Counted from the stretch's first letter, positions 25,587 to 34,171 are shown. The stretch is DNA of 64,000 bases from Pseudobythopirellula maris (GCF_007859945.1 NZ_SJPQ01000002.1:970279-1034278), one strand, 5' to 3'. The notes: a model not told the origin generated them from the letters alone. Made by a program: numbers and translations.

Positions 25587-26426
25587 ATGAACTTCATCGG
25601 TCGTATTTTTATCGTCGTCTTCATGCTCATGAGCGCCATGTTCATGGTCTTGGCCTTGGCCGTGTACGGCACGCACAAAGACTGGCGCAGCAAGGCCGAA
25701 ACGGCCCAGCAGCAGTTGAGCGAGGCCAACACCAAGTTCAACACGCTGCGGTCGAATTACGACCGGCTGGAGAGCGAGCTCAGCGCCGAGGTCGAGGCGG
25801 CCGTGCAGCAGGTTCGCAAGCTCGAGAACGAGCGGCTCGCCTTGATCGATCGCAACAACAACGCCCAGGCCCGCCTGGAGCAGCTGATTGGCGATCAGCG
25901 CCAGTCGGTCGCTGCCGTCGAGGCGACGCAGCTCAACAACGAGCGCCTCGCCGACGAGGTGAGCACGCTCCGCGACGACATCCGCGGCAACGAGACCGCC
26001 CGCGACCTGATGTTCGCCGCCGCTCTCGAGGCGACCGAAGAGCTGCAAACACTCAACAACAACCTGGAAGTCGCCGTCGAGAGGAACCGCGATCTCGTGT
26101 CAGACGCCGGTCGGATGACCAGCGTGATGCGTGAGAACGGCCTGAATCCGGCCACCCCCGCCGACGACATCACGCCGAAGGTCGACGGCTTCGTCAGCAA
26201 GACGCAGCGTCGCGGCGGCGTGCAGCTGGTGGAGATCAGCATCGGATCGGACGACGGCATCCGCAAAGGACACACCGTCGAGGTGTTCAACGGCTCGAAG
26301 TACAAGGGCCGCATCGAGATTCTCACGGTCGCCCCCGACCGCGCCGTCGGCCGGGTCGACGTGCGTTACCAGCAAGGCCCCATCGAGGTTAAGGACCGTG
26401 TCGCAACCCGTATCAAGCTCAGCTAA
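25587..26426 (+). CDS. Membrane-anchored coiled-coil protein with C-terminal beta domain (MreC-like layout)
   Basis: A 279-residue protein with one N-terminal membrane helix (about 7-28; FMLMSAMFMVLALAVY), a long coiled coil (about 32-165) rich in Glu/Gln/Ala/Asn, and a C-terminal beta-rich domain (about 200-279) with ISIGSDDGIRKGHTVEVF, then GRIEIL and VGRVD. The helix - coiled coil - beta-barrel order and the 'SDDGIRKG.TV' signature resemble MreC-type scaffold proteins, but no mreB or mreD is adjacent, and I cannot assign it to that family. It is expressed from the promoter at 25344-25373 and overlaps by 29 bases with the next, small membrane gene. Confidence 0.8.
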   Translation: MNFIGRIFIVVFMLMSAMFMVLALAVYGTHKDWRSKAETAQQQLSEANTKFNTLRSNYDRLESELSAEVEAAVQQVRKLENERLALIDRNNNAQARLEQLIGDQRQSVAAVEATQLNNERLADEVSTLRDDIRGNETARDLMFAAALEATEELQTLNNNLEVAVERNRDLVSDAGRMTSVMRENGLNPATPADDITPKVDGFVSKTQRRGGVQLVEISIGSDDGIRKGHTVEVFNGSKYKGRIEILTVAPDRAVGRVDVRYQQGPIEVKDRVATRIKLS

Positions 26427-26553
26427 ATCGCCCCGCGGCGTCATCGTCCAGAAGCCGAAGACCACGGTCTACACCGTGATGATCGTGCTGTCGGCGTTGA
26501 TGATGGCCTTAGGCTGCCTGTTCCTGTACCTGGAATGGGTCCGCTACGAGTGA
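26398..26553 (+). CDS. Small 51-aa membrane protein overlapping the preceding gene
   Basis: A short ORF with a GTG start at 26398 and TGA at 26551-26553, 51 residues. It has a basic/Ser-rich N-terminus (VSQPVSSSAKSPRGVIVQ), one strong membrane helix (about 25-45; MIVLSALMMALGCLFLYL) and a short C-terminal EWVRYE. It overlaps the last 29 bases of the coiled-coil protein gene in another frame, which suggests translational coupling. I do not recognise it. The hydrophobic composition, the good coding character after the overlap and the terminators right after it argue that it is real. It would be a partner of the upstream membrane protein. Confidence 0.7.
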   Translation: MSQPVSSSAKSPRGVIVQKPKTTVYTVMIVLSALMMALGCLFLYLEWVRYE

Positions 26554-26630
26554 GCGGCCACACGGCCGCCGCTTAGGCGGCGCTGCCTCATAGGCAGCGA
26601 GCGAAACAACAATTCAGGCGGTGTAGAAGA

Positions 26631-26675
26631 CGCAAGAAAAGGGCGTGGCCTCCAAAGCCACGCCCTTTTCTTGCG
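26631..26675. terminator. Perfect 19-bp hairpin with A- and T-runs, bidirectional terminator
   Basis: Arms 26631-26649 and 26657-26675 are perfectly complementary (CGCAAGAAAAGGGCGTGGC) around a 7-base loop. The A-tract before and the T-rich run within the right arm make it able to stop transcription from both sides. It ends the operon of the coiled-coil protein and the small membrane protein. Between 26554 and 26630 two more small hairpins (near 26570-26600) are visible and no ORF. Confidence 0.8.
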
Positions 26676-26755
26676 CGCTCGGTAAGTGTTCTTGCGAGTT
26701 CGGCAAGCGGAACAGCAGGACGAACCGCCCCATGCTGGGGCAAGCCGGGCAACCC

Positions 26756-26840
26756 GTGGGAGGCGTCTCCGACGCCGATGAAGCGCTGCCAGCATGAAGC
26801 GGCTGGCGTCGCGTTATCGGCGTCGGAGACGCGGCTCACA
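26756..26840. repeat. Dispersed inverted-repeat element, copy A
   Basis: Left arm 26756-26779 and right arm 26816/26817-26840 match as inverted repeats in about 20 of 24 positions. The arm reads GTGGGAGGCGTCTCCGACG. The same arms and part of the loop (GCGGCT.GC..CGCGT.ATCGG) occur again at 53414-53500, so this is a repeated element and not a local hairpin. It lies between two terminators, in non-coding sequence. Confidence 0.8.
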
Positions 26841-26904
26841 ACCGAGCGTTCTGCCGAATGACCACGGTCCCCCCCCGGGGCGCCATCTAGGCGGCGGGGC
26901 GGCG

Positions 26905-26936
26905 CAAGAAAAAAGGCGTGGCCTGGGCCACGCCTT
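26905..26936 (-). terminator. Rho-independent terminator of tRNA-Leu
   Basis: Arms 26913-26922 and 26927-26936 (AAGGCGTGGC and its complement) form a perfect 10-bp stem; in the minus direction it is followed by six T and CTTG. It therefore best serves the minus-strand tRNA-Leu transcript, which would end about 150 bases after the mature tRNA. Confidence 0.75.
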
Positions 26937-27000
26937 GGTTCGCGGCTCGGGAAACCCCGATCGCGAAGTCGTTTCTCGTAAGCGACCCTTGATAGAAGCC

Positions 27001-27080
27001 GCCACGAAATCCCGAGAGCAGTCCCTCAAGGGAACGCCACGAAACCCTGCGAGCGGCCCCCTAAGGGGGACGCTACGATA
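27001..27080. repeat. Degenerate 35-36 bp tandem repeat beside tRNA-Leu
   Basis: Units beginning GCCACGAAA (27001), GCCACGAAA (27036) and GCTACGATA (27072) are spaced 35 and 36 bases apart, with the shared pattern GCCACGAAA(T/C)CC..GAG.... then CCCT(C/A)AGGG. They lie immediately 3' of tRNA-Leu in its own transcription direction, between it and its terminator, so they would be part of the tRNA precursor trailer. Confidence 0.55.
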
Positions 27081-27085
27081 CTCAG

Positions 27086-27169
27086 TGGGCCCGACTGGAG
27101 TCGAACCAGCACGCCCTTGCGGGCACATGCCCCTCAAGCATGCGCGTCTGCCAATTCCGCCACGAGCCC
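27086..27169 (-). tRNA. tRNA-Leu (anticodon GAG)
   Basis: An 84-base tRNA on the minus strand. The acceptor stem GGGCTCG pairs fully with CGGGCCC; the discriminator base is A, as for leucine. The anticodon stem CATGC/GCATG encloses loop TTGAGGG, giving anticodon GAG (codons CUC/CUU). A long variable arm (TGCCCGCAAGGGCG), typical of class II tRNAs, is present, and the T arm reads GCTGG-TTCGACT-CCAGT. The CCA end is not encoded. Confidence 0.97.
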
Positions 27170-27231
27170 ACAAAACAACCGATACTGGGGGAAATTGCCT
27201 TGGCAGAAGGCTCCCGATCGGCCGATCCTAG

Positions 27232-27259
27232 AGTCTATCCCACGGGTGGGAGACGTCAA
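27232..27259 (-). promoter_or_regulatory. Predicted promoter of tRNA-Leu
   Basis: On the minus strand: -35 TTGACG (27259-27254), 16-base spacer, -10 TAGACT (27237-27232). The mature 5' end of tRNA-Leu is about 55 bases after the expected start point. The mirror promoter for tRNA-Gly lies 37 bases away on the plus strand. Confidence 0.6.
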
Positions 27260-27295
27260 GCGGCGCCCTGCATCTTGGGAATCGCTTCCTGGGGC

Positions 27296-27323
27296 TTGAT
27301 GACGCCGGCAGGAAACCTATAAT
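27296..27323 (+). promoter_or_regulatory. Predicted promoter of tRNA-Gly
   Basis: -35 TTGATG (27296-27301), 16-base spacer, -10 TATAAT (27318-27323), a perfect -10 hexamer. The start point would be near 27330, giving a leader of about 55 bases before the mature 5' end of tRNA-Gly at 27385. Confidence 0.75.
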
Positions 27324-27384
27324 ACCGAATCGCCCGGCAGCACCGGGGGCCGACCGTAGTTGGCCCCGTGTCGCCGACCAGCGT

Positions 27385-27457
27385 GCGGCTGTAGCTCAGT
27401 TGGTAGAGCATCACGTTGCCAACGTGATTGTCGTCGGTTCGAATCCGATCAGCCGCT
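27385..27457 (+). tRNA. tRNA-Gly (anticodon GCC)
   Basis: A 73-base tRNA. The acceptor stem GCGGCTG pairs with CAGCCGC, discriminator T. The D arm is GCTCAGTTGGTAGAGC; the anticodon stem TCACG/CGTGA encloses TTGCCAA, anticodon GCC (codons GGC/GGU); the T arm is TCGG-TTCGAAT-CCGA. No CCA is encoded. It is divergent from tRNA-Leu. Confidence 0.97.
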
Positions 27458-27857
27458 CTTGCCCCCGTGGCAGCCCCTTCCCACGACGGAAAACCGCCGT
27501 GGGAAGGCCAAACGAAACCCCGGCGGCGTCCACCCTCAAGCCCGGGCCCGACAGGACCACACGGATCACGCTCGATCCCGACCGGTTCAACCATCGGGCG
27601 CGGGCTGATGTTTTTTACGCTTCCCAGCTCCGAGCTAGGCCGCCCACAGTTCTTCCGCCCCGCGCCTTCCGCTCAACGGGCGTTTCGCCGATAACTGTTG
27701 CTCCGGATCGGCGCCCCGATTCCCAGGCGATCTGACGCCGGGCCGCCCCGCCCGATCGAATCCGCCTCGGCAAAAACACAACCACCGCGACAAGCCGCCC
27801 AACGGCGTCGTCGCCTCCCGAATCAATTCCCTCCGACCACGCACAAGGTTCCACGCC
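27458..27857. other. Gap between tRNA-Gly and tig
   Basis: About 400 GC-rich bases. Short C/G-rich hairpins follow the tRNA (near 27476-27505), which may end its transcript. No ORF is supported. The promoter of the tig-clpP cluster should be here but I could not identify clear hexamers. Confidence 0.35.
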
Positions 27858-29387
27858 ATGGCGCCGCCCGAAACCGACGAACTGCCGACCGACGCCCTCC
27901 CGCCCGAGGCCGACGGGGACGACGCCCCCGAGTCGCTCAACCTCGAGGTCGAGGTCGCGAGCCCCGGCGCTTGCGAGCGCCGCGTGACCGTGACGATCTC
28001 GCGTGACGACATCGAACGCTACTTCGACAACGCCTACAGCGACCTGATGCCGAGCGCCTCGGTGCCCGGCTTCCGCGCCGGCCGCGCCCCGCGCAAGCTC
28101 GTCGAGCAGAAGTTCAAGGACGAGGTCGCCGACCAGGTGAAGGGCTCGCTGCTGATGGACAGCCTCTCGCAGATCAGCGAGGAGCAGTCGTTCGCCGCGA
28201 TCAGCGAGCCGGACCTCGACCTCTCGGCCGTCGAGATCCCCGACGACGGCCCGCTCACGTTCGAGTTCTCGATCGAGGTCCGTCCCGACTTCGACCTGCC
28301 GAAGTGGAAGGGGCTCGAGATCGCCCGTCCCACGCGTGAGTACTCCGACGCGGACATCGACGCCCAAGTCGAGAAGATGCTGTCGCGCTACGGCCAGCTC
28401 ACCCCGCACGACGGCCCGGCGGCTGCGGGCGACTACATCACGGCCAATGTCACCTGCCGCGCCGGCGGCAAGGTCGTCGCCGAGGACGAGGAGCGGCTCA
28501 TCCGCGTCCGCGAGACGCTCAGCTTCTCCGACAGCCGCATCGAGGGCTTCGTCGCCCTGGCCGAGGGCAAGAAGGCCGGCGACGTGATCACCACGACCGC
28601 CACCCTCACGCAAGACGCCCCCAACGAGGCGCAGCGCGGCCAAGAGGTCGAGGTCGAGCTGAAAGTCCTCGAGGTCAAGAAGCTCAAGCTGCCCGAGCTG
28701 ACCGAGGAGTTCCTCGACGAGATCGGCGACTTCAAGAGCGAAGAAGACTTCCGCACCGCGGTGCGGCAGAACCTCGAGCGTCAGCTCGAGTACGCCCAGC
28801 AGCAGAAGGCCCGCGAGCAAATCACTTCCCTGCTCACCGAGTCCGCCGACTGGGACCTGCCCCAGGGGCTGCTCAAGCGGCAGAGCTCGCGCGAGCTCGA
28901 GCGGGCCGTCATGGAGCTGCGTCGCAGCGGCTTCAGCGAGGCCGAGATCCGCGCCCGCGAGAACGACTTGCGCCAGAACAGCGCGGCGTCGACCGCTTCG
29001 GCCCTGAAGGAGCACTTCATCCTCGAGCGGATCGCCGAGGAAGAAAGCCTCGACGTCGAAGAGGGCGATTACGACAAGGAGATCTTCCTGATCTCGATGC
29101 AGAGCGGCGAGTCGCCCCGCCGCGTCCGGGCCCAGCTCGAGAAGCGGGGGTTGATGGACGTGCTGCGGAACCAGATCATCGAGCGTAAGGTCATGGAGCT
29201 GGTCCAATCCGAGGCCAAGTTCCAAGACGAGCCGTTCGACCAAGCCGAGGCGGACGTCGAGGCGATCTCGTTCTTCGCCGGCGGCGGCGAGGGAGACATC
29301 CCCCAAGCGACCGAAGAGGCCGAGGCCGCCGCACGGGCCGAGGAAGCCAAGAAGCCTGTGAACGTGAGCGGATCGGGCAAGCAGTAA
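27858..29387 (+). CDS. tig: Trigger factor, ribosome-associated chaperone
   Basis: A 509-residue trigger factor, a ribosome-bound chaperone and peptidyl-prolyl isomerase for nascent chains. After a roughly 25-residue acidic leader comes the ribosome-binding domain with the signature VPGFRAGRAPRKLVEQKF near residue 70, then an FKBP-like domain (about 190-285; GDYITANVTC, EGFVALAEGKKAGD) and the helical substrate-binding arms. The C-terminal tail is extended and acidic/Ala-rich (EEAEAAARAEEAKK), making the protein longer than the usual 430-450 aa. It is followed 76 bases later by clpP1, an order also known from other bacteria (tig-clpP). Confidence 0.96.
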   Translation: MAPPETDELPTDALPPEADGDDAPESLNLEVEVASPGACERRVTVTISRDDIERYFDNAYSDLMPSASVPGFRAGRAPRKLVEQKFKDEVADQVKGSLLMDSLSQISEEQSFAAISEPDLDLSAVEIPDDGPLTFEFSIEVRPDFDLPKWKGLEIARPTREYSDADIDAQVEKMLSRYGQLTPHDGPAAAGDYITANVTCRAGGKVVAEDEERLIRVRETLSFSDSRIEGFVALAEGKKAGDVITTTATLTQDAPNEAQRGQEVEVELKVLEVKKLKLPELTEEFLDEIGDFKSEEDFRTAVRQNLERQLEYAQQQKAREQITSLLTESADWDLPQGLLKRQSSRELERAVMELRRSGFSEAEIRARENDLRQNSAASTASALKEHFILERIAEEESLDVEEGDYDKEIFLISMQSGESPRRVRAQLEKRGLMDVLRNQIIERKVMELVQSEAKFQDEPFDQAEADVEAISFFAGGGEGDIPQATEEAEAAARAEEAKKPVNVSGSGKQ

Positions 29388-29463
29388 ACCGTCCAGCTAC
29401 GCCCGAGCAGCGTGTCCCGAGATGCGGGGCGACAGACTCGGCCGTTTTATAAGGAGATAACTT

Positions 29464-30114
29464 ATGGGCGATCATTTCGCTCCCATGGATGGGCCGCTGG
29501 CGGCCGCCGGTTACACGTCGCCCCGCGCCGCGCGCGACTACCAGCGTCAGCGTCAGATGACGCTCGGCGACCTGCTCCTGGAGAACCGCGTGATCTTCCT
29601 GCAGGGGGAGATCTACGACGGCAACGCCAACGAGCTCGTGATGAAGCTCCTCTACCTGCAGAGCGAGCACCGCCGCAAGGACATCCACTTCTACATCAAC
29701 TCGCCCGGCGGCAGCGTCACCTCGACGCTGGCGATCTACGACACGATGCAGATGATCTCCTGCCCCGTGGCCACGTACTGCGTCGGCCTGGCGGCCTCGG
29801 GCGGCAGCGTCCTCTTGGCCGGCGGCGAGAAGGGCAAACGCTTCGCCCTGAAGCACTCGAAGGTCATGATCCACCAGCCGCACGGCGGCGTCGGCGGCCA
29901 GGTCTCCGACATCGAGATCCAGGCCAACGAGATCATCAAGACCCGCGAGACGCTCAACGGCATCCTCGCCGGCCACACCGGCAAGACGACCGACGAGATC
30001 CTCAAGGCGTGCGACCGCGACTACTACCTGACCGCCGAGGAAGCGAAGGACTTCGGCATCGTCGACGACATCTTGATCAAGCCGCCGGGCTCTGAGGAAG
30101 ACAACGACGACTGA
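29464..30114 (+). CDS. clpP: ATP-dependent Clp protease proteolytic subunit, first copy
   Basis: A 216-residue ClpP serine peptidase, the barrel that degrades substrates fed by ClpX or ClpA/C. The catalytic triad is S112 (GLAASGGSVLL), H137 (MIHQPHGG) and D201 (GIVDDI). The Ser motif has G-G after the serine where most ClpPs read M-G, and the N-terminus is about 20 residues longer than usual. A near-perfect ribosome-binding site AAGGAG (29451-29456) lies 7 bases before the ATG. The second clpP follows 138 bases later. No clpX or clpA/C is in the window. Tandem ClpP1/ClpP2 often form mixed barrels; that is inference here. Confidence 0.95.
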   Translation: MGDHFAPMDGPLAAAGYTSPRAARDYQRQRQMTLGDLLLENRVIFLQGEIYDGNANELVMKLLYLQSEHRRKDIHFYINSPGGSVTSTLAIYDTMQMISCPVATYCVGLAASGGSVLLAGGEKGKRFALKHSKVMIHQPHGGVGGQVSDIEIQANEIIKTRETLNGILAGHTGKTTDEILKACDRDYYLTAEEAKDFGIVDDILIKPPGSEEDNDD

Positions 30115-30252
30115 GGAACGCCGAAACACGGATGACGGGCCCGTCGCCCGAGCGACGTTCTCACCGCCATTCCGAATTCGTCCTTCCCCATTCCCCAACG
30201 CACGTCACGCTCACCCAGCCATTCCGGACGGAACCAAGAACGGACTCCCCTC

Positions 30253-30843
<591 letters not shown>

Positions 30844-30867
30844 GCGTTTCACTGCTCTGGGAAACAT

Positions 30868-30902
30868 CAAAAACCCCGACCAAGTTTGGTCGGGGTTTTT
30901 TT
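30868..30902 (+). terminator. Rho-independent terminator of the tig-clpP cluster
   Basis: A strong hairpin (AAAAACCCCGACCAA with its complement, tight loop GT or wider) is followed by T7. It lies 25 bases after the clpP2 stop. The A-run on the 5' side makes it symmetric, but the gene orientation identifies it as the plus-strand terminator. The stretch after it up to 31201 (about 300 bases) contains no ORF and no clear promoter for the protease gene. Confidence 0.92.
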
Positions 30903-31201
30903 GTGGGCCGAGGCCCAAATCCGACGTCCCGTCGGCACTACCCCCTGGCGGGGATCTCTAGCCCCCCTCGCTGCGGGAAATATCGTTTTTATTCGCTTCT
31001 GACAGACATATCAGCGACGAAGGTCGTCCGCCCCAAATATACTGCCCCCACGGACGCGCGCGTCCGTGCCGGTCTGCGATCGCATCCGGAAGACGCATTT
31101 CGTCGCTGCGTCCAGCAAGCACGGCGCCTAACAGTCTCCTCTCCTCGCAACGACTCGCTTGACGCCGCGTCTTGCTAAGGGCCAACGAACGGGCAGCTAC
31201 T

Positions 31202-33211
31202 GTGAACAATCTCAATCGACGCGACTCGAGCCGTGCGCGCGTGCGCCTCAACGGCCCCGCTCTGAATCCGTTCCGCTTGGCGACTCTTGGAATATTCGTT
31301 TTGCTGGCGTCGGCGAGCGCGATCGTGCCGGGCGAGGCGTGGGGCGTTGTCACCTCGGACGGCGACGGGACCCACGTCGTAGCACCCGGCGTGCCGGCCT
31401 TCGGCCTGAACCTCGATGGCGTGGTGCGGGTTCAGTCGGATTTCGTTGGTTCGGGCGTGTTGATCGACGACACCCATATCCTCACCGCCGCTCATGTCTT
31501 TGCCGGCGGCATTGGCTTCAACCACACGTCCTTTATCGACGCCACGATTCAGTTCGACTTGCCCAGCGGGCGGGTCACCGTGCCGGTCTCGGGCTACGCG
31601 AACCACCCCGGCTACGATCTGATAAACTCCATCGACGACCTCACCGTGCTCGAATTGGCCTCGCCCGCCCCGGCCGCGGCGCCGCGCTACGGCCTGTACA
31701 CCGGCGCCGATGAGATCGGCAAGACGGTCATCGCGGCGGGCTACGGGGAGACCGGCCATGGGCCGACCGGCGGCACGCACACAGACGGCGCCAAACGGGC
31801 CGGGCTGAATCGCTACGAGGCGACCGGCGAGCAACTCGCCGCATTGTTCCACCCAATAGCTCCCCGGACCCTCGCCTTCGACTTCGACAGCGGCCAAGCC
31901 GCCAACGACTTTAGCGCCCAGATCGGCGCCGCCGATCTGGGCTTCGGCGCCGACGAGATCGGCCTCGGCGGCGGCGACTCGGGCGGCCCCTCTTTCATCC
32001 AGGACACACTCGGTGAGTACCGGGTCGCCGGCGTCAACGTGCTCATCTACCACCCGCCGGGCACGCCCTCGACCGACGTTGATTCCCCCGCGCTGACCAA
32101 TGGCAGCTGGGGCGAGATGGCGGTCAGCACGCGGGTCTCCTCGTACCTGCCGTTCATCAACGCCGCCCAGGGCGGCGACGTCACCCGTATCCGACGCCTC
32201 GACGACGGGCTGAGCCACGTCGAGTCCGGCGCGGGCGGCAAGTCGGTGTTCCGTGTCGAGAACGCCTCGGGGGGGGCGCCGACCTCGCTCGAGCTGGCGC
32301 CGGGCGCCGTGGCCGACAGCGGCAGGTGGACGCCGGGAGTCGAAGTCAGCGGCTCGTCGCTCGTGCAACTCACCGGCGGGTCGGTCCAAGGCTACACCGG
32401 GGTCCAGCTCACCGGCCACGGGCGCCTGGAAGTCTCGGCCGGATCGATCATCTCTCGGCCGGATCCCCTTCCTGGAATCAACGACCGTAGCTTCGGCGTC
32501 CGGGCCAGCGACGACACGACAGTCGACATAACCGGCGGCGACATGAGCGGCGACGTATCGGGGCTTAGCGCCATCGACAGAGCCCAAGTCCTGATCACCG
32601 ATGGCGCCTTCAGCGGCGTCGTGAACGGCGCGCTGTCCTCCGGAAACGCCGAGGTCCGCATCGATGGCGGCAGCTTCACCAGCGACGAGGACGCCTTCAA
32701 GGCGGGCGGCTCGTCCGCCGTCGAAGTCCACGGCGGTTTATTCGACGGGGCCTTCGGCTTCCTGGCGACCGACCTGGCGGATGTCGAGATCTTCGACGGG
32801 GAGTTCAACGGCCTCGACGACGGCTTCGACGCGGGCGGCGAAAGTCTCTCCACGATCCACGGCGGGTCGTTCACCGGCGACGACTTCAACGGGCTGTTCG
32901 CCTTCGAGCAGGCGTCGGTCGACATCTTTGGCGGGGAGTTTTTTGGCGCCGCTGCGGACATCGAAGTCATCGACTCGGCGTTCGTGCGCATTATTGGCTC
33001 CCACTTCAGCCAGCCGCTCGGCCTGCTCACGCCCGAGTCCGGCATGCTCTCCGGCCGTTACTTCGACGGCACGCCGTTCGAATTCAGCTTCTCTCGGAGC
33101 GACATGGGGGCGATCCTGCTGGTTCCCGAACCGAGCAGCTTGGCCGCCCTCGTCATGGCTGGCGCTTGCCTGATCGCTCGCGGCCGTAAACCATCGCCTC
33201 GGGCAGGCTGA
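31202..33211 (+). CDS. Exported trypsin-like serine protease with repeat domain and PEP-CTERM anchor
   Basis: A 669-residue exported protein. A signal peptide/TM (about 25-45) leads into a chymotrypsin-fold protease with the full triad: H98 (LTAAHVF), D146 (IDDLTVLEL) and S260 (GGGDSGGPS). From about residue 340 to 620 there are repeating beta-rich segments of the 'I.GG.F.G..' type (VDITGGDMSG, VRIDGGSFTS, VEVHGGLFDG, VEIFDGEFNG, STIHGGSFTG, VDIFGGEFFG), probably a right-handed beta-helix. It ends with a PEP-CTERM sorting signal (VPEPSSLAALVMAGACLIARG). The GTG at 31202 was chosen; a TTG at 31172 is possible. It probably acts at the cell surface and is sorted by an exosortase. The substrate is unknown. 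Confidence 0.85.
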   Translation: MNNLNRRDSSRARVRLNGPALNPFRLATLGIFVLLASASAIVPGEAWGVVTSDGDGTHVVAPGVPAFGLNLDGVVRVQSDFVGSGVLIDDTHILTAAHVFAGGIGFNHTSFIDATIQFDLPSGRVTVPVSGYANHPGYDLINSIDDLTVLELASPAPAAAPRYGLYTGADEIGKTVIAAGYGETGHGPTGGTHTDGAKRAGLNRYEATGEQLAALFHPIAPRTLAFDFDSGQAANDFSAQIGAADLGFGADEIGLGGGDSGGPSFIQDTLGEYRVAGVNVLIYHPPGTPSTDVDSPALTNGSWGEMAVSTRVSSYLPFINAAQGGDVTRIRRLDDGLSHVESGAGGKSVFRVENASGGAPTSLELAPGAVADSGRWTPGVEVSGSSLVQLTGGSVQGYTGVQLTGHGRLEVSAGSIISRPDPLPGINDRSFGVRASDDTTVDITGGDMSGDVSGLSAIDRAQVLITDGAFSGVVNGALSSGNAEVRIDGGSFTSDEDAFKAGGSSAVEVHGGLFDGAFGFLATDLADVEIFDGEFNGLDDGFDAGGESLSTIHGGSFTGDDFNGLFAFEQASVDIFGGEFFGAAADIEVIDSAFVRIIGSHFSQPLGLLTPESGMLSGRYFDGTPFEFSFSRSDMGAILLVPEPSSLAALVMAGACLIARGRKPSPRAG

Positions 33212-33304
33212 GGCGGGCCGCGTGCGCTGGCTACCGGAGTTGCCGGCGCGCCGCAACGTATCGCAAGCAGCTCCGGTCGCATCGTTTACCCGCCGCAGGA
33301 GGGC

Positions 33305-34018
33305 TCACGGCGCGCCGTCGCCGCGTTCGCCCCAGCCGCGGGCCAGGGTCGTGACCGCCAGCCAACTCACGATGGCCCACGCGACGCCGATCGCCCAGCC
33401 GGCCAGCACGTCGGTCGGCCAGTGGACGCCCAGGTACACGCGGCTCATGCCGACGGCCACGGTCACCAGCACCGCCGACCCCATGACGAACCAGCGCAAG
33501 CGGCGGCCCCGCTGGGCCGCGGCGACCGTGGCGCCGAGCGTCAGGTAGACCACCGCCGCGGTCATCGAGTGCCCGCTCGGGAAGCTGCGTGTGTAAACGT
33601 GCGAGCCGTGCGGCACGAGGTCGGGGCGGGGGCGGTCGAAGCCGCTCTTGAGCAGCAGGCCGAGCAGCGTGCCCCCCACCACGGCCACCAGCAGCAGCGT
33701 CGCGACACGGCGTTTGTCCTGCAGCCACAGCAGCCCGGCGGCGAACACGGTGATCAGCGTCGTGACACCCACGCCCCCCAGCGCGGTGAAGTCGCGCATC
33801 AGCTCTTCGAGCCAACGGGGCCCGACCGGCTCGGCCGGGTCGTCGGCGTCGCGCAGCGCGAGCAGCAGCCGCTCGTCGAGCGCTTGCATCTCGCCCTCGG
33901 CCACCTCGTCGGCGAGCTCGAGAAAGCCCCACAGCGCCAACGCCCCCACGAGCAGCACCGACAGCAGCCGCCAGTGGCTTCGGAACCGCGCGGCGAATTC
34001 ACGGATGGGGCTGAGCAT
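33305..34018 (-). CDS. PAP2-family membrane phosphatase
   Basis: A 237-residue polytopic membrane protein of the type 2 phosphatidic-acid phosphatase family. All three signature motifs are present: K-x6-RP (KSGFDRPRP), PSGH (FPSGHSMTAA) and SR-x5-H-x3-D (SRVYLGVHWPTDV), giving an acid-phosphatase-type active site on the outer face of the membrane. Likely substrates are undecaprenyl pyrophosphate or lipid phosphates; which one is not readable. The N-terminus has a helix at about 20-38. The start at 34018 matches the family, while the open frame continues upstream. It is single, with the LemA terminator directly upstream. Confidence 0.93.
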   Translation of the reverse strand: MLSPIREFAARFRSHWRLLSVLLVGALALWGFLELADEVAEGEMQALDERLLLALRDADDPAEPVGPRWLEELMRDFTALGGVGVTTLITVFAAGLLWLQDKRRVATLLLVAVVGGTLLGLLLKSGFDRPRPDLVPHGSHVYTRSFPSGHSMTAAVVYLTLGATVAAAQRGRRLRWFVMGSAVLVTVAVGMSRVYLGVHWPTDVLAGWAIGVAWAIVSWLAVTTLARGWGERGDGAP

Positions 34019-34051
34019 GACGGGTCGCTGCCTAGGCTGGGGAGCAAGAAA

Positions 34052-34073
34052 CACCGGCCCGCATGGGCCGGTG
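34052..34073 (-). terminator. Hairpin terminator after lemA
   Basis: A perfect 9-bp stem CACCGGCCC/GGGCCGGTG with loop GCAT. In the minus direction it is followed by TTTCTTGC. It ends transcription of the LemA-like gene upstream before the PAP2 gene. Confidence 0.65.
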
Positions 34074-34171
34074 ACCCTCCAATTGTAGCAACGCCCATCG
34101 GCAGGCGGCCCGGCCGGCCGCACGCACCCACGACGAGCAGACCTCAACGGAACCAACGCCCGCGGTGGGGA

